From positions 8,326 to 59,071 of IMG/VR virus record IMGVR_UViG_3300030101_002247: a stretch of DNA of 50,746 nucleotides, one strand, 5' to 3'. The translations under genes were made by a program, and so were the position numbers. Below are positions 10,501 through 19,700 of the stretch, piece after piece. This stretch comes from a virus. The first letter of the stretch is position 1. Every line of letters begins with the position of its first letter. Under the pieces are notes generated by a model. That model was not told where the DNA came from. It saw nothing but the letters and a program-made list of their open reading frames with translations, and did not search any database.

Positions 10501-11158
10501 CTGTCGATTGTAATTGGTAAAATTTAGCATTATCATATTTTCTCTTAGCTTTATCTGCAGAATCTACCATTGGGTCTAATTCAGCATTTAATTGAGAAAG
10601 CTCTTGTTTGAGTAATGCTTGATCACCTTTATTTAAGGTATTTATAAAAGATGATTCAGTCTTAGCAAAAGGATTTACTGTAGGTTTTTCGTCACTAGAT
10701 TCTATTGATTTTAACTCTTTTTCAATATCAAACTTTCTATCTATAAGAGATAAATACTTTTTTAAATATAATCCTTCTTCTTCAAAGAAAGAGCTAGCTT
10801 CCATTCTTGGATCTGTCTCACCATCTTGAAGTGGTTGTATTGAGGCTAATCTTTTATTTAAGCTATCATCAATTCTTTGATCCAAAGAAGAAGTTGGTTC
10901 CTGCGATTCTGATGCAGAAACCTTTGTATCCATCTGAAAGGGTAAGTCTTGTAATACTGAAGCGTCTTTTTTTTTTAATCCAAGTAACTCTTTGTAATCG
11001 TCTTCAGAACCATTATATCCAGAGTCTTTAAACAACCCATAGGAGTCTGCAAAGGCTTCAGCGTTATCAGATAATAAAGTATAAAATTCATCTTGCGTTC
11101 CGTTATAGCCTGTATTAGTAAATAGGCTATAAGCGTCTTTTAATGCTTCTTCGTTCAT
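1583..11158 (-). CDS. 3191-aa polyvalent megaprotein, probably internal/ejected virion protein
   Basis: The last gene of the late region. The N-terminus has two tandem copies of a roughly 35-residue motif, YxLFxxxGYNGxxDEFxxLL (residues about 8-75). Hydrophobic Gly/Ala-rich stretches near residues 318-332 and 425-450 could insert into membranes. A zinc-peptidase-like HEIIH lies near 1105, with a downstream EEAFAEM near 1170 as possible third ligand. Around 1815-1990 is a domain with VDDRVGPNGEKILFVQEIQSDW, known from phage large polyvalent proteins. Near 2150-2215 a ParB-like module contains GQGNHRLLAAKALG. A C-terminal region of about 2640-3000 (WNIGTHFKNIIGN ... GSFVAFQSESFRN) resembles LPD38. 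Such proteins are carried in the virion and are thought to enter the host with the DNA. This role is inferred; the enzyme activities are untested. Confidence 0.8.
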   Translation of the reverse strand: MNEEALKDAYSLFTNTGYNGTQDEFYTLLSDNAEAFADSYGLFKDSGYNGSEDDYKELLGLKKKDASVLQDLPFQMDTKVSASESQEPTSSLDQRIDDSLNKRLASIQPLQDGETDPRMEASSFFEEEGLYLKKYLSLIDRKFDIEKELKSIESSDEKPTVNPFAKTESSFINTLNKGDQALLKQELSQLNAELDPMVDSADKAKRKYDNAKFYQLQSTVEPSDLAQAVIDAGIDQGNIKIPNLVVGEEIFSLNEYNEWLYKRENVNAIQEDPNLIPEQTIEFLKNSNNKALNAAYDLTKRQILSGGEWGDKIESLQSGIIGIGAGAVEMIAKGSYAALDALSYVPKTERLEVGLDDPETTYSSDFLEKGGSPLANRLKEKQDELRANIRAYDESSITESLLKGNILDAVNQGGNALMESAPLTASLMLAGPLGVSQTATLFGAGIVSAGQNELELLSQREEGRDIADWQINLSNLGSFAGEYIGERYTLGLINDARRLSGLDPTKEADAIVDSFVKGVTKGFGIEAASEGFTETINYLTDSAVGLEDFDLTKFGIRIADASIIGGFSGAGIHTSIRTGKAVSRAITNLEIIDENTTVIFKYADNKTEELSRTDAIKLVRKDPELRQQIRDGVVKADYSMNEVARKAIEDLVYGYYAPDAETNRAEMREKEKVVQNLSDAVKEDPSLENINKLSNAISEMEAEAKVSEYNESKSTEATRAKTKNIFNEKGVEIIDAMKSQDVSQSKVTETTEVDKIENKDQYESAKKQIKNNKVPKLVTSQTQTGVKVEGELLQTSEVTQGKFKSMNAAKNAIKDYEAKIKAQEQGQMLEEELSPLNNKLFIETNKEALDEVPKEVLDSKDYYILTSEKEGLNRQERKSRMSELTSILDDIGATYYKVKGVYNGVAEESLIVTGISEADALNAGRDFGQESIFSAKKGLMFSDGRVVPLNDSDLKGPKARSKDALTIMNVGGRKMSLHTGLDWSNTSYGKNFNSENVHRLNEDDPNYDKELLEGVTQDRKRVLGFVLKFLNSIGGLNVTVIRNSEAMQSQIKSIQKDRYIKNGMSEEKAEVEANKYASERRGGSFFLDKTIYVNLETVRGNTLFHEIIHPMVDFIKKTDPALYKRIEAEVAEGKVKRRTTKGGRKIKGSYLEWAQNNPAYASLSREEQIEEAFAEMMGDAAYGHFKNKGTRLNRLREVIKAILTKLGVTSLPENVEAIDLDDMSLSDIRTNLAEALVDGRKVNVGGVEFEVGETDAESRFQLDAIDRRTQVQYTYDVNSKEFADMEADGLITSGMTIQDFAGKTMMIHSPDATFSGSIIDKDGTILVEGKGGIYYTFKHNEEGYFWASTDNAANSMAKQLNSMLEANGGKIYMGLTTAREGKLLSNTAMSRGVVNLFTSPNFISKIGLSKPTLYKALIDAANQTNPLGDGLKLGLKPYRASSKFEGDVLEKVWDKLDNKKTSFKDRKFFTDKFLTLAKQSLESGSSKTNFVNFIKTTMGDESLVKFNNKGEPNVKSMKKALVNVLTEPELRGEEVTDKVYAVLEIDGPVKAIKTDEYESYGTAIVSESGNRAKIHRLDNREFWYDVAEDPMTNTVIGETTGRSGSGQISSRRSQIMPPTAGVSMTPLKISEKIRMQAPTYEMEYTPNSLVSLAMLSDNNRQPEQWVKEIGKGLKGASKDVDTMGLLDILKAYKKDAKVKSIPKEVVAQLIATNMADIETKILGGDIDYDNYDIDYDGDNYSVTTPDGVTLRSDMEIVKDIEDLTTEEANSIIEETLKAENLGPVYSEVTLPGGENYREFLIKDKSPEEIFTAPHYDALGENLIASARVDDRVGPNGEKILFVQEIQSDWVQGTNKGNFKTKDEVEELESKLKALRLENINFLAEKANPERSKKGREYTIYIRKELIKMYPDGQGAPLLNKFKEEIEGLSNQLRNLKPYLPWNQTDLWVGLTIRKLINQASKEGYDQIAFVNGEQSDIIQGHSDGRTAEFYNKIVPKNINNELKRLVKGMKYGFGKIKPKPRDGDTFYNQPFEERIPGKFAYKGIDQVVINLTPELKAATDKVGPLRFQVPEIKIPETRYNDPKEIERIGFETGGIAHIPTDFMLNFLHVGEKRIKQYAGEEIDLEIKELREFLKKSPNLKDIQYLPNRLEATRMIANSIKKDGFTGEENNIQKGPILLEIDSRGFARIGQGNHRLLAAKALGMDKVPVTVQFSEFYDNTPRVNKVKVISDSKREELESIAKKRNYHTKYASIWLTDLVKDNFIENNPIDLNKNLEGGYSLNQILNKFKDEGIGLRFQAPQEEGESNVYTDGLVSIGWDISKAMQDLNYMSGTYLTGFIDQDSFRPKKRKRYDIKLTTLLAKPFGTHSDKEVKEIIVRSRGALNSIIIEANEVGKRLKKLNEKYNYTEQELNDFLHDHNKIKALEDSDIKNTLIEMRMSIDDLSKTLVAEDLIAGQTMFTVDSNLGLYVTKAYKNFEVKGWEQTDNLIIQKLKEFLRREAKKDNPEATEERLNQIVDVSYEELNSDKEFAYNVKNGGSLDGLSRLTSIFKQRKEIPQEIRDFWGEIDDPIFNYNNTIKKIAQTITAERMYKELYEIGNGKFISDTKTLDTFNELVGAKWGSIEGKFVDNEMFAVMNQIAPEKGTGTFNWIFDKYMELVLLNKKTKTVWNIGTHFKNIIGNTAFATMNGHIGFRGGMYQDAKASLKAVASSSDAELNAIRKNLIEKGVLSSSASLEEIRNISKDLGDTDYDLSKYLDEKNGKIQKLMSKAVRYAGKPLKYFDDKATRAYQAEDDIWKFYGFLSEKARYIEAGLSEKEADDMAARNIINLYPNYNEIPRIIRYIGRSPIVGSFVAFQSESFRNAKNAVKLGFEEMGSSNPKIKRIGTTRIAGVIATMTLLEGLQLYTMQFLSQALGLAGGDEEESEERRLRTMVAEWDRDGSLAYVDSGVLDSKTNENQMENDKYFDYINFSSISGVGHIRDILRLSFTDIDTEVGKESAYSIVKKMFEPFLGEEMTLATFLEAYENKGDRIYSRTDDAGTATLKMIEYVGKKVAMPGVGRNFIRIKESFEQDSERVPTYETLALFGLRISRTNLNKTLSINARNAYNDMRSRSSDKIIRDKTLLLNEIKNNPDLDNDLNIIADLMAGCRLNKVAGRDTKAILKGMGISDVVIDLAYNRMLKNYKQDVLSVDAK

Positions 11159-11166
11159 TACTGTTC

Positions 11167-12612
11167 TTACTTGTTATATTTTGATCCTACTCCTTGAGTT
11201 GTTGTTGCTACTTCACCCTCAGCTATCTTAAATAAATCTAAGGATGTACCACCTGCAGTCTTAATCTTCTTCTTAACTGAGGAAGATAAACTAGCCAAAG
11301 GTATTAAATACATTTGACCTGAAAACTCTACAGCAGCAACAGGAACGTTACTTGTTGTTATACCTGTGTATATAATGTTACCCTGAGCGTCTGCACCAGT
11401 CTTTTCAGAGTTCCATACTTGTAGGGCAGTGTTAAACTCTTCAAGTTTCTCTGCTCCTTGTTCTTGTATTAAAGCCTCAGGACTCAAAGATACGGTTATA
11501 TCTTCATTTGTAAGGTCATCATATTGATTAGGTGAGAACTTTATATTTGCTTCACCAAAAGATTTAGTGTTGTCAGATTCTCCTAATAAAACCTTAGAAG
11601 CATCAGCACTTAATCCTGTGTCATCATCAGTACTTTCAGTTTTTGCTCTAGTAAGTAAAGTATTTCTATTTGCAGTCTCCCTACTCCATATTTTTTCACC
11701 AAGATAGTTTACATAATCAGTGTGAAGTTTCTCATCAAAAAACTCAGACTTAGGATTAAACCTCTCTCTTTCTTCTGCTGAAGGCTCATCTCTAAGACCT
11801 TCTCTTTCCAACAAGTAAGCCCCTATACCATCATAAACATTTCCATCTATTTCAAATCTTTCGTTTGTCATGTAATCTTTCTCAGCTTGAGTAGATACGA
11901 AATTATTTGTGTTAGGATTTATTAAGTGATTCTTTGTAAAGTCGTTTAAGAATTGAGTCTTTTCTCCAGGATCCAAACCTTTATAGGTGTTACCATCAGC
12001 ACCAATAAATGATTCTGATTCCATATCTTTTAAAAACCCCATATATCCAGGAGTTGTTTCATCTTGTATAACTTGACCATCAAAGTCATCCTCAAATGAT
12101 GCTATTCTAGACTGCAAATCAAAAGTACCATCCTGTAAAGATGCAAAGATAGCTTGTTTATTTACATCTATCATATTATTACCATCCTCATCTGTTTGGT
12201 ATCTAAGATTTGAAGCGTCTTTATTTAAAGGGTTATAAGTAGATATTTTTGTGTCAAGACCTTTTGCGTACTCTGTAAATAATCTTAAGTTGTTTTTTCT
12301 ATCCTCAATTTCAGATAAAATCATAGGATCTTCACTATCATAGTTATCACCCATAAATCTAGAAAGTTCTCTAGCTTGCTGAGTCATATATAATTTTAAC
12401 CTAGGATCTGATATACCTTCATAGTTAGCTTCTACAGATGATGACTTACGACCATCTTTTCTATCTTTTTTTCTTCTATCTGCAGCTTCTTGCTTTCGCA
12501 AGTTTAACATTTCTTGCTGCATAGCTAGTTGTTGTCTTGCAGCTTCCTCCTGTAAAAGATTACGATTGTTCTTAAGAACTGTCCCTGTAAAAAATAAACC
12601 TTCTTGAGCCAT
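11167..12612 (-). CDS. putative internal virion protein, 481 aa
   Basis: Soluble, acidic protein with a strongly helical, Gln/Arg/Lys-rich N-terminus (about residues 15-60, EEAARQQLAMQQEMLNLRKQ and following), suggesting a coiled coil. No catalytic motif is visible. It lies 3 nt after the 372-aa gene and 8 nt before the 3191-aa megaprotein, the position where podovirus-like genomes encode internal or cargo proteins. Function is inferred only from position and composition. Confidence 0.6.
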   Translation of the reverse strand: MAQEGLFFTGTVLKNNRNLLQEEAARQQLAMQQEMLNLRKQEAADRRKKDRKDGRKSSSVEANYEGISDPRLKLYMTQQARELSRFMGDNYDSEDPMILSEIEDRKNNLRLFTEYAKGLDTKISTYNPLNKDASNLRYQTDEDGNNMIDVNKQAIFASLQDGTFDLQSRIASFEDDFDGQVIQDETTPGYMGFLKDMESESFIGADGNTYKGLDPGEKTQFLNDFTKNHLINPNTNNFVSTQAEKDYMTNERFEIDGNVYDGIGAYLLEREGLRDEPSAEERERFNPKSEFFDEKLHTDYVNYLGEKIWSRETANRNTLLTRAKTESTDDDTGLSADASKVLLGESDNTKSFGEANIKFSPNQYDDLTNEDITVSLSPEALIQEQGAEKLEEFNTALQVWNSEKTGADAQGNIIYTGITTSNVPVAAVEFSGQMYLIPLASLSSSVKKKIKTAGGTSLDLFKIAEGEVATTTQGVGSKYNK

Positions 12613-12615
12613 GTC

Positions 12616-13734
12616 TTAGTATTTAGATTTCATGTAAGCACCCATACGAGCCTTAACTCTTTCTAGATAACCACCACGATTCATTTTAGGAGTTTCTTCT
12701 TTAAGTTTCGTAGTATATTCCTTACCTCTAAATGTGAAAGTTTCTTTACCAGCATCTCTAGCAGCAGCAAACTCACTGTCAAACTCAGCCTTACGTATTC
12801 TTTCTAACCTCTTATCTTGAGCTGATCTACTCTGCTCAGGGTCATAGGTAGCTGTTTTAGTTGAGCTATCAGCTTTCTTTTTACCTTTAACTTTACCACC
12901 ATCTTGAGCTTCAGAACCCTCAGCCTCTATAACATTGCTGTCATACTTAGCCACAAGATCCTCCATTAACTTAAATGCAGCATCCTTATCTCCTTCTTGT
13001 AAAGCAGCTCTTACAGCTTCTACATCATCAGGAGGTAGTATAAGTTCACCACCTGTAGCCTCACCAATCTTCTCACCATCTTGAACCATATCAATAGGGT
13101 TGCTACTGTGGTCAAACTCCCCAGGAGTTACTCCACCTTCTTGAGCATCTATCTTAGCACCATCCTCACCCATTGGCATACCTGAAGCTATTTGAGCAGC
13201 ACCACTCATAGTATCCTCAACTCCACCAAAAATATTTTGAACTCCAGCATCTTTCTCTGCTCTAATACCTTGAATCTCTTGACCTGCTAAAGCTAATCTT
13301 TGTCTCTCTGCAGCTCTCTGCTCTGCAGCTAAATTACTCATAGCTCTAGTTTTAGCATCTTGCTGCATTCCCATAAGGTTTGTACGTTGTCTAGCAGCTT
13401 GACCTTCTAAAGCTTGAACCCCAGCTAATACGTTTCTAGGGTCTTTAGATAAAGCTCCCATAGCAGAGGCTCTATCAGAGGCTTGTTGCTGTTGCATCTG
13501 CTCTATATAGCCTTGGTCTATAGGTTCATCAGCCATCTGTTGAGTGGCTTTACTAACACCCATCTTAAGTCTATCCTTATCAAAATCCTTCTCAGCCTTT
13601 CTAGCTCTAGCAGCTTGCACAGCTCCATAAGCCATCTTACCTAGACCCATAGCTGCAGTTGCAGCACCAACAAAAGCTTTAGGAGCCTTTTTATTTTTCT
13701 TATATGATACTTTAGCTTTTATCTTTCGTGCCAT
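12616..13734 (-). CDS. putative internal virion/cargo protein, 372 aa
   Basis: The N-terminus is highly basic (MARKIKAKVSYKKNKKAPK), followed by an Ala/Gly-rich hydrophobic helix (FVGAATAAMGLGKMAYGAVQ) and a long Gln/Arg-rich helical region to about residue 170. The middle carries GEATGGELILPPDDVEAVRAAL (about residues 225-246), a motif I associate with internal proteins of Bacteroidetes phages (EATGGEYxLxP). It ends in a basic tail (GGYLERVKARMGAYMKSKY). An Ala-rich helical protein with a possible membrane-active segment next to the megaprotein fits a DNA-ejection or cargo role. It has its own putative promoter at 13752-13759. Confidence 0.65.
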   Translation of the reverse strand: MARKIKAKVSYKKNKKAPKAFVGAATAAMGLGKMAYGAVQAARARKAEKDFDKDRLKMGVSKATQQMADEPIDQGYIEQMQQQQASDRASAMGALSKDPRNVLAGVQALEGQAARQRTNLMGMQQDAKTRAMSNLAAEQRAAERQRLALAGQEIQGIRAEKDAGVQNIFGGVEDTMSGAAQIASGMPMGEDGAKIDAQEGGVTPGEFDHSSNPIDMVQDGEKIGEATGGELILPPDDVEAVRAALQEGDKDAAFKLMEDLVAKYDSNVIEAEGSEAQDGGKVKGKKKADSSTKTATYDPEQSRSAQDKRLERIRKAEFDSEFAAARDAGKETFTFRGKEYTTKLKEETPKMNRGGYLERVKARMGAYMKSKY

Positions 13735-13751
13735 CTCTTATTGAATTTTTA

Positions 13752-13759
13752 CAAATGTA
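13752..13759 (-). promoter_or_regulatory. putative Bacteroidetes-type -7 element (TACATTTG)
   Basis: Reading leftward, TACATTTG matches the TAnnTTTG -7 consensus and lies 17 bp before the ATG of the 372-aa gene, in the 40-bp gap after the 3231-aa gene. No TTTG is found at the expected -33 distance. The 12-mer TCATTACATTTG occurs identically at the putative late promoter upstream of 43854, which supports a shared phage promoter motif. Confidence 0.5.
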
Positions 13760-13774
13760 ATGATTATTTTTTTA

Positions 13775-16700
13775 TTATTTATTACTAAGCTCACTCTTAT
13801 CTACGTCAGCGTTAGCAGCGTATAGGTTAAACTTATACCTTGATGCATAAGCCTCGCCTGAGTATATGTCTGAGCTATTAGTTGTTAGGGTTGTCATCAT
13901 ATACTGACCCTTCATCCTCTCACCCTCTACGTTACCATTCTTCACTATAAATAGGAACCCTATAATATCTACAGGAGGGCTATAAGACTCAGCCTTCACA
14001 AAGTGTACAGTAGTCCCACGACCCCAAGCGTATCCTAAAAATACAGTGCTTCCGTCTTCTTTTTGAAGATACAACTTGTAGTCTGTTGATATAACACTAA
14101 TATTGTTATCTTCTATTGCGTCAAAGCTAGCTTTTTTAGTATATGTAAACACGTCTCCTACACTAGTCACTCCAAATTGTGATAAACTGCTAACGTCAGA
14201 ATCTCCAAGACTATATAAAGCATACTCAGCACCAACAATCATTGAACTTGGTTTAACCTTTGCTGGATTAATTAAACTATATCCAGGAGCTCCAGTTAAA
14301 CTACCAAGGTTATTAGAAATAACAGTAGAGCTAGGCTCATTTACTGACCCAACACCAAAAAACTCTGACCCATCACCATGTTCATTAGTGTATGATAATG
14401 CTACATCTCCTCTAGGGTTAGACTCAACAAATGGAATGTTAGCGTACTGTACACCCTCCTTTGTCTTGTAGTCTATAACCTCCATGTAAGAGTTTTCAAG
14501 AATAAGCGTAGCGTGGTCAGACAATCTTAAAATTGAGTTAGACACCACAGCAGAAATTAATCTAGTAACAGAAGTGTATCCTCCTTCAGGAGTTGTTCCC
14601 CATATCCTAACAATATCACCCTTTTTAACATCCTCAAAGAATTTAGTGTCAGTACCAAATATTCGAGTATCCTCAACAACGCCTTCATCATAATTATTTA
14701 TAAGACCATCAACCTTTTTGTATCCTATCTCTGTATCTATTGTTGTGTCATAACCCATTTCAAGAAGTCCTAAACCTCCACCAACTGTTTGTCCAATATT
14801 GGTATACATAGAAGTAAAAAACTTAGAGTCACTCTCTAGAGATATAGCGTTGTAAGACTTTACAGAAGATGGCTCTATATTAAATGGAAACTGTATTGTA
14901 GAGTCATACTGAGCGTCATATAAGTGGTTGTACTTATACTGCCAATTACCAGGACCTGTGTGTAATTTTTGATAGCCCCTATCAGTCATGTTATGTTTAT
15001 ATAACCTACCATTTTTAAACCCTATAAACTGTCTACCTACTCTAGCATAGTAGTCTGGGTAGAAGTCATAGAAAGATGTCCATCTATTTGTTCTCTCGTT
15101 AAACGCAATAGTCTTAGCACTAAAGATCTTTTTAAGTCTATTAGATTTAGATCTGTAGGTTTCATAATCTGAATCCCAGAAAGTTTTACCATTACCCCAA
15201 GAGTATTGATTTGCTTCATAAACATCAGGGAACGTAACTATATACTCGTCATACTTAGGATCGTACCCAGCAACAATATTAAATACGTTTTCTTTTTGAT
15301 TCTCAGGATCGTTAATAACATACATCTCTCCAAGGTCTCTGAAGTAATCCCTCATACCTTGATCAGATATAACTGTAAGACCATCGTTAGATAACCTTAA
15401 AACAGACCCTCTCTTAATATCTACAAAGTAGAATCTATTACCAAACTTAGAAATACTCTCAGGTTGTAAACAACAACCATACTCTCCTGAGTATAAGGAT
15501 ACGTAGTTATCTATAACTCTATTAGATAAAGATACTAATCCCTCTCCAGAGGCTGTTGTTAGTATATCTTTCTGAACTAGAACTCTACCAACTTTATTCT
15601 CGTGGAATATAAGTAGGTCATCGTCCTTCATCATTAAAGACTGTATAGAACCAAAGTTTTTGTTATAGTCGTAGTATGGTATATTAGCTAAGTTAAAGTT
15701 AGATAACCCATTTATAGAACCAGTACTAGAGTACGTCTCTGAGTAGTATACAGAAGCCTCTAAGTGTCTCTCTGCAGCGTTATTGTTAATAACGTTTATT
15801 CTACCCTTACTATAGTGATTTGTTCTATGGAAATCGTTAAGGTAATAATCCTCAGGGAAGAACGTTTCAGAAGAAGCTCCAGTAGTGGAGGTCGACATAG
15901 TTCTTGCCTTAAGGTATATATCTCCTGACTTTATGTTTATAGATGACGGAGTACTAGAAATATCAACATTCAATTCTTTATTAAATGTATAGTCACTAGT
16001 TTGGTCAGCATCACCAGAGTGAGACCTGTTACCCTTACCTGCGTTTATAATAGGGTATTTTTCACCTATCTCGTAGTAGACCATCAAGTCCTCATCAAGA
16101 TTTCTCTTAGGTCTATATATCTCCACTATAAGATTCTCATAACCAGTACCATCTACGGTAGTTGATACCCCAGCGTGTGATAAATCTACAGGACCAGATC
16201 CTGTGTTAACTGAAGTACTTTCAGGGTCGTTTATTCTAATGTAGAACCCTGAAATAGGGTCTGATGAAGCATTAAATGGTTCCCCATCCTCGCCAACATA
16301 AAGATCATCACCAGCAATCTCTAAGTCTACATACTCTGTAAATTTCTCTCTACCAGAGCCAGGGTCAAAACTTATAAATCTAACTCTATCACCCTTAACA
16401 AAGTTGTAGTCTAACTGAGAGTTGTTAGACTCGTTGTAACTCCATCCCTCACCCTTTAAAGATTGAAGGCTTAAATATATCTGTTTATCATTAGAATCAT
16501 CTGAAACCTTTGCATTTACAACAGTCATCTGTATAAACTCATCTACCGTAGTGTTACCTGTGTAATACATCTGGTAGTGTGTAGCCCATCTAGGAGGTTT
16601 ATTGTATATGTTAAAATTAACACTAGATGACTCACTTAAATCAGGACCTGAGGTTTCTGAGTAGAACTTATTGTAAGGTCTCGTACCATTAAAGTTTACA

Positions 16701-19700
16701 CCAAATAAATCTTCTCCACCAGTAGTTGGGTTGTCAACCTGCACAAATCCATAGTCAGGAGCAACGTTCACAAATGAACATCTGTTAGTCTCGTCAAAGT
16801 AAGCTACACCAAAGTTATGGAAAGCACCTGTTTTAAAAGATGATAATCCACCATCACCTTGTGTGAATGTAGAGTTATTTGTACTACTAAAGTCTCCATT
16901 GTTTAAGTTAAAAACAAGAGTTCCATCAGCGTTAGGTCCGTAATTAAACTCAATTGTTAAAGTTTTTGCACTACTACTATAGCTTGATGTAATACTGCTT
17001 CCATTGTTACCAATAAATTCAACGCTATTAAAGTCATCACTTACATAAGCCTGCAGGAATGTTCCTACTTGGTCAATACTTGTAAAACCAGTAACATCAA
17101 GAGGTCCAGTAGAGTACGACCCATCTCTATCTACCCCTCCTTTATTAAAACTCCAGGAGTAGTTTATCATCAACTGTTGATTTATATCTGAGCTTAAAGA
17201 CAAACTAGATAAGTCAAACTTAATAGTGTGTCTAGTGTGACTTGAACCTCCAGCTATTTGAAATTGACCTACAATACCTGGTCCATCTACACTAAAATCA
17301 AAGAAATTAGTCATATCATCCAACCACCCAGATAGAACAGGTATTGATGTGCTATCAGATGTTAAGGTTACAGACCCATCATTTGTAAAGTTAGATTTGA
17401 TAATCATCTTAGTGTTATCATACCCCTCTACAACATTACCATAAGCAATTCTATTATTTGATAGTATTGTTTGAGCTTTAGCCTTCTTAGGTACAGCATC
17501 GTATAACTTATCAGAATCTACCTTATCTACAAATGGATACGTACCATTGTTGTAGAATGAAAGTACAGAATCTAAGTCAGTGTATTCATACTCACTATTT
17601 GCTATAACTTCATTCTTTAACTTTTTAAGGTAAGTTATAAAGTTATTTGGTATAGTATCTACGAGGAAAAACTCTCCATCGTTACCTTTCCTAGCTACAA
17701 TCTCTATAGTATCAACATCAGGTGTTGCATCATCATAGGTAATGCTAATCTTGTTAGCCATATCTAAGTAATTACTAGCACTAACTACTGAGTTTAAAGC
17801 AAACGCAGGGTCAATGAATACATCTGATATAGGACTGTATGATGTAAATTCCTCATCAACATGTAAGTACCTGTACTTAAACTGAAATACGTTATCAAGA
17901 ATGTTATTTGTAGCTATATCAGAGTCAACAGATAATTCTGTTGTAGGCTTGTGTGTAGGTTGATACTTTACAGCATCTAAGTACTTAGCCTTCTCTATAG
18001 TATCTCCAAAGCTAACCAAAGGAGAGTAAGCTCCTTCAGGGTTAACATGAAGTATCACCCCTGGTAAAGCAGTAAATGTACCTGCCCAAGGACACTCAGT
18101 TATTAATCCTCCTACGTTTATATCAGATTGATTTTGAAGAGGGTTAGCAAATGGAGCACTTGATGTTGTTTCTTGATTGTACGGAGTAGTTAAAGTAATT
18201 GTAGAACCACTTACAGATGCTACCTCGTAGTAATAAGGAAAGTTTGTTGAAGTACCTGAAATCATCTCTTCAATCCCTATAAACTGCCCTGCAGACAAGT
18301 CTCCAAAGTCATCAGTAGGATTACCATCAGCTCCATAGACTACAACAGCAGCATCACCTTGAGTAACCTTCAGTGTTACACCATCCTTTAGTTTAGGTAT
18401 AACACCCGTAACCTTAGTATACCCATTATTCCCCTCTACCCCAGGTAAGGGAGTACTTTGATTAATCTGAGTGTAGATATGGTCACCAATCTCAAACCCA
18501 TGGTTATCAGATACCCCTATAAATACACTACTTTGATTATTATTGTAATATACATCTTCAAACGTAGTGGCGTTTTTAATATTTACCTCGTTAGCCTTAG
18601 CTAGTTCTACGTTTATTTTTCTAGGTCTGTTAAAATTGTCTGTCCAGTAAAGTATGTCATCAACTTTATTAATTCCTGTTATTAGAAACTTCTGACTAAA
18701 GTTTAGTATGTTGTTATGGGTTCCCGTAGTAGATGGTCTACCATCTTGGTACACTGTTACAATTTTATCTTTTAGTAAGTCGTACTCTAGAATACAGTCT
18801 TGTTTTCTACTATTTATATCTTTACTACAAATAAAGTAGTATACACGACTCTTAGGTTTATCCTCATAAGATCCAACACACTTCCAGTTAAACATAGATG
18901 AGTCTATAGATGTAGTAGTAGTTATTCCAGTAGAGAAACTCTTAATCATTTTTCTAGTCGATCCCTCGTGAGTTCTTGTGATATCAGACTCTTCAGGATT
19001 TTCCTCTATAGTAGAATCTCCAGCAATATACTCAACAAAACAATCTAATCTAAGACTTCTAAGAGCTCTATTATCTGCATCTGGGTAAAGACTACCTGAG
19101 GCTAAATTATTTGAGCTCAAAATTGTATTCTCAACCTCAGGGAAACTAGCTAAAGTATATACTGCATTAGGATTATTAGGACCTACAATAACATTTTCTT
19201 CAAGAGAACCATTTATATAGAAACCAGTAGTAGATCCAGATAAAACTTCTATCTGAACCTGAGTACCATGAGTTATAGGTTTAGTAATTGAACCACTAGT
19301 AAAAGTCTGATTCTCTAACCAAGTAGATACGTTCTCTGAGTCTAATTGACCCCCTGCCTCACCAACAGCATTGCTTGAGTTATTAGGAAAGGTATTATTA
19401 TGTATTAACTCACCACCAGTAAGGTAAGTTATTTTATAAGATTCAAACTCATCAGCACTAACATTATACTTATAAATTAAAATAGCATTTTGATCTGGAT
19501 ATTTTACAAAAGTAAAATCAGGGCTTAAGATTGTATTACTTGGAGCATTATTTCCAATAAGTGAATTGTATGATGCAGAAAAACCATAGTTATTATCATG
19601 AAACAGATTAGAGCCAGCAGAGTTAGCTATAATACTTACAAGACCTGGTTGGTTACTAGAAGATATAATATCATTTGAATTAATTGATACAGCCTCAGAA

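Noticed and set aside
14103-14471. 122-residue frame opposite the 3231-aa gene
   Set aside because: Antisense shadow of a well-supported gene; the same holds for other frames opposite the two giant genes, the portal, terminase and capsid genes.
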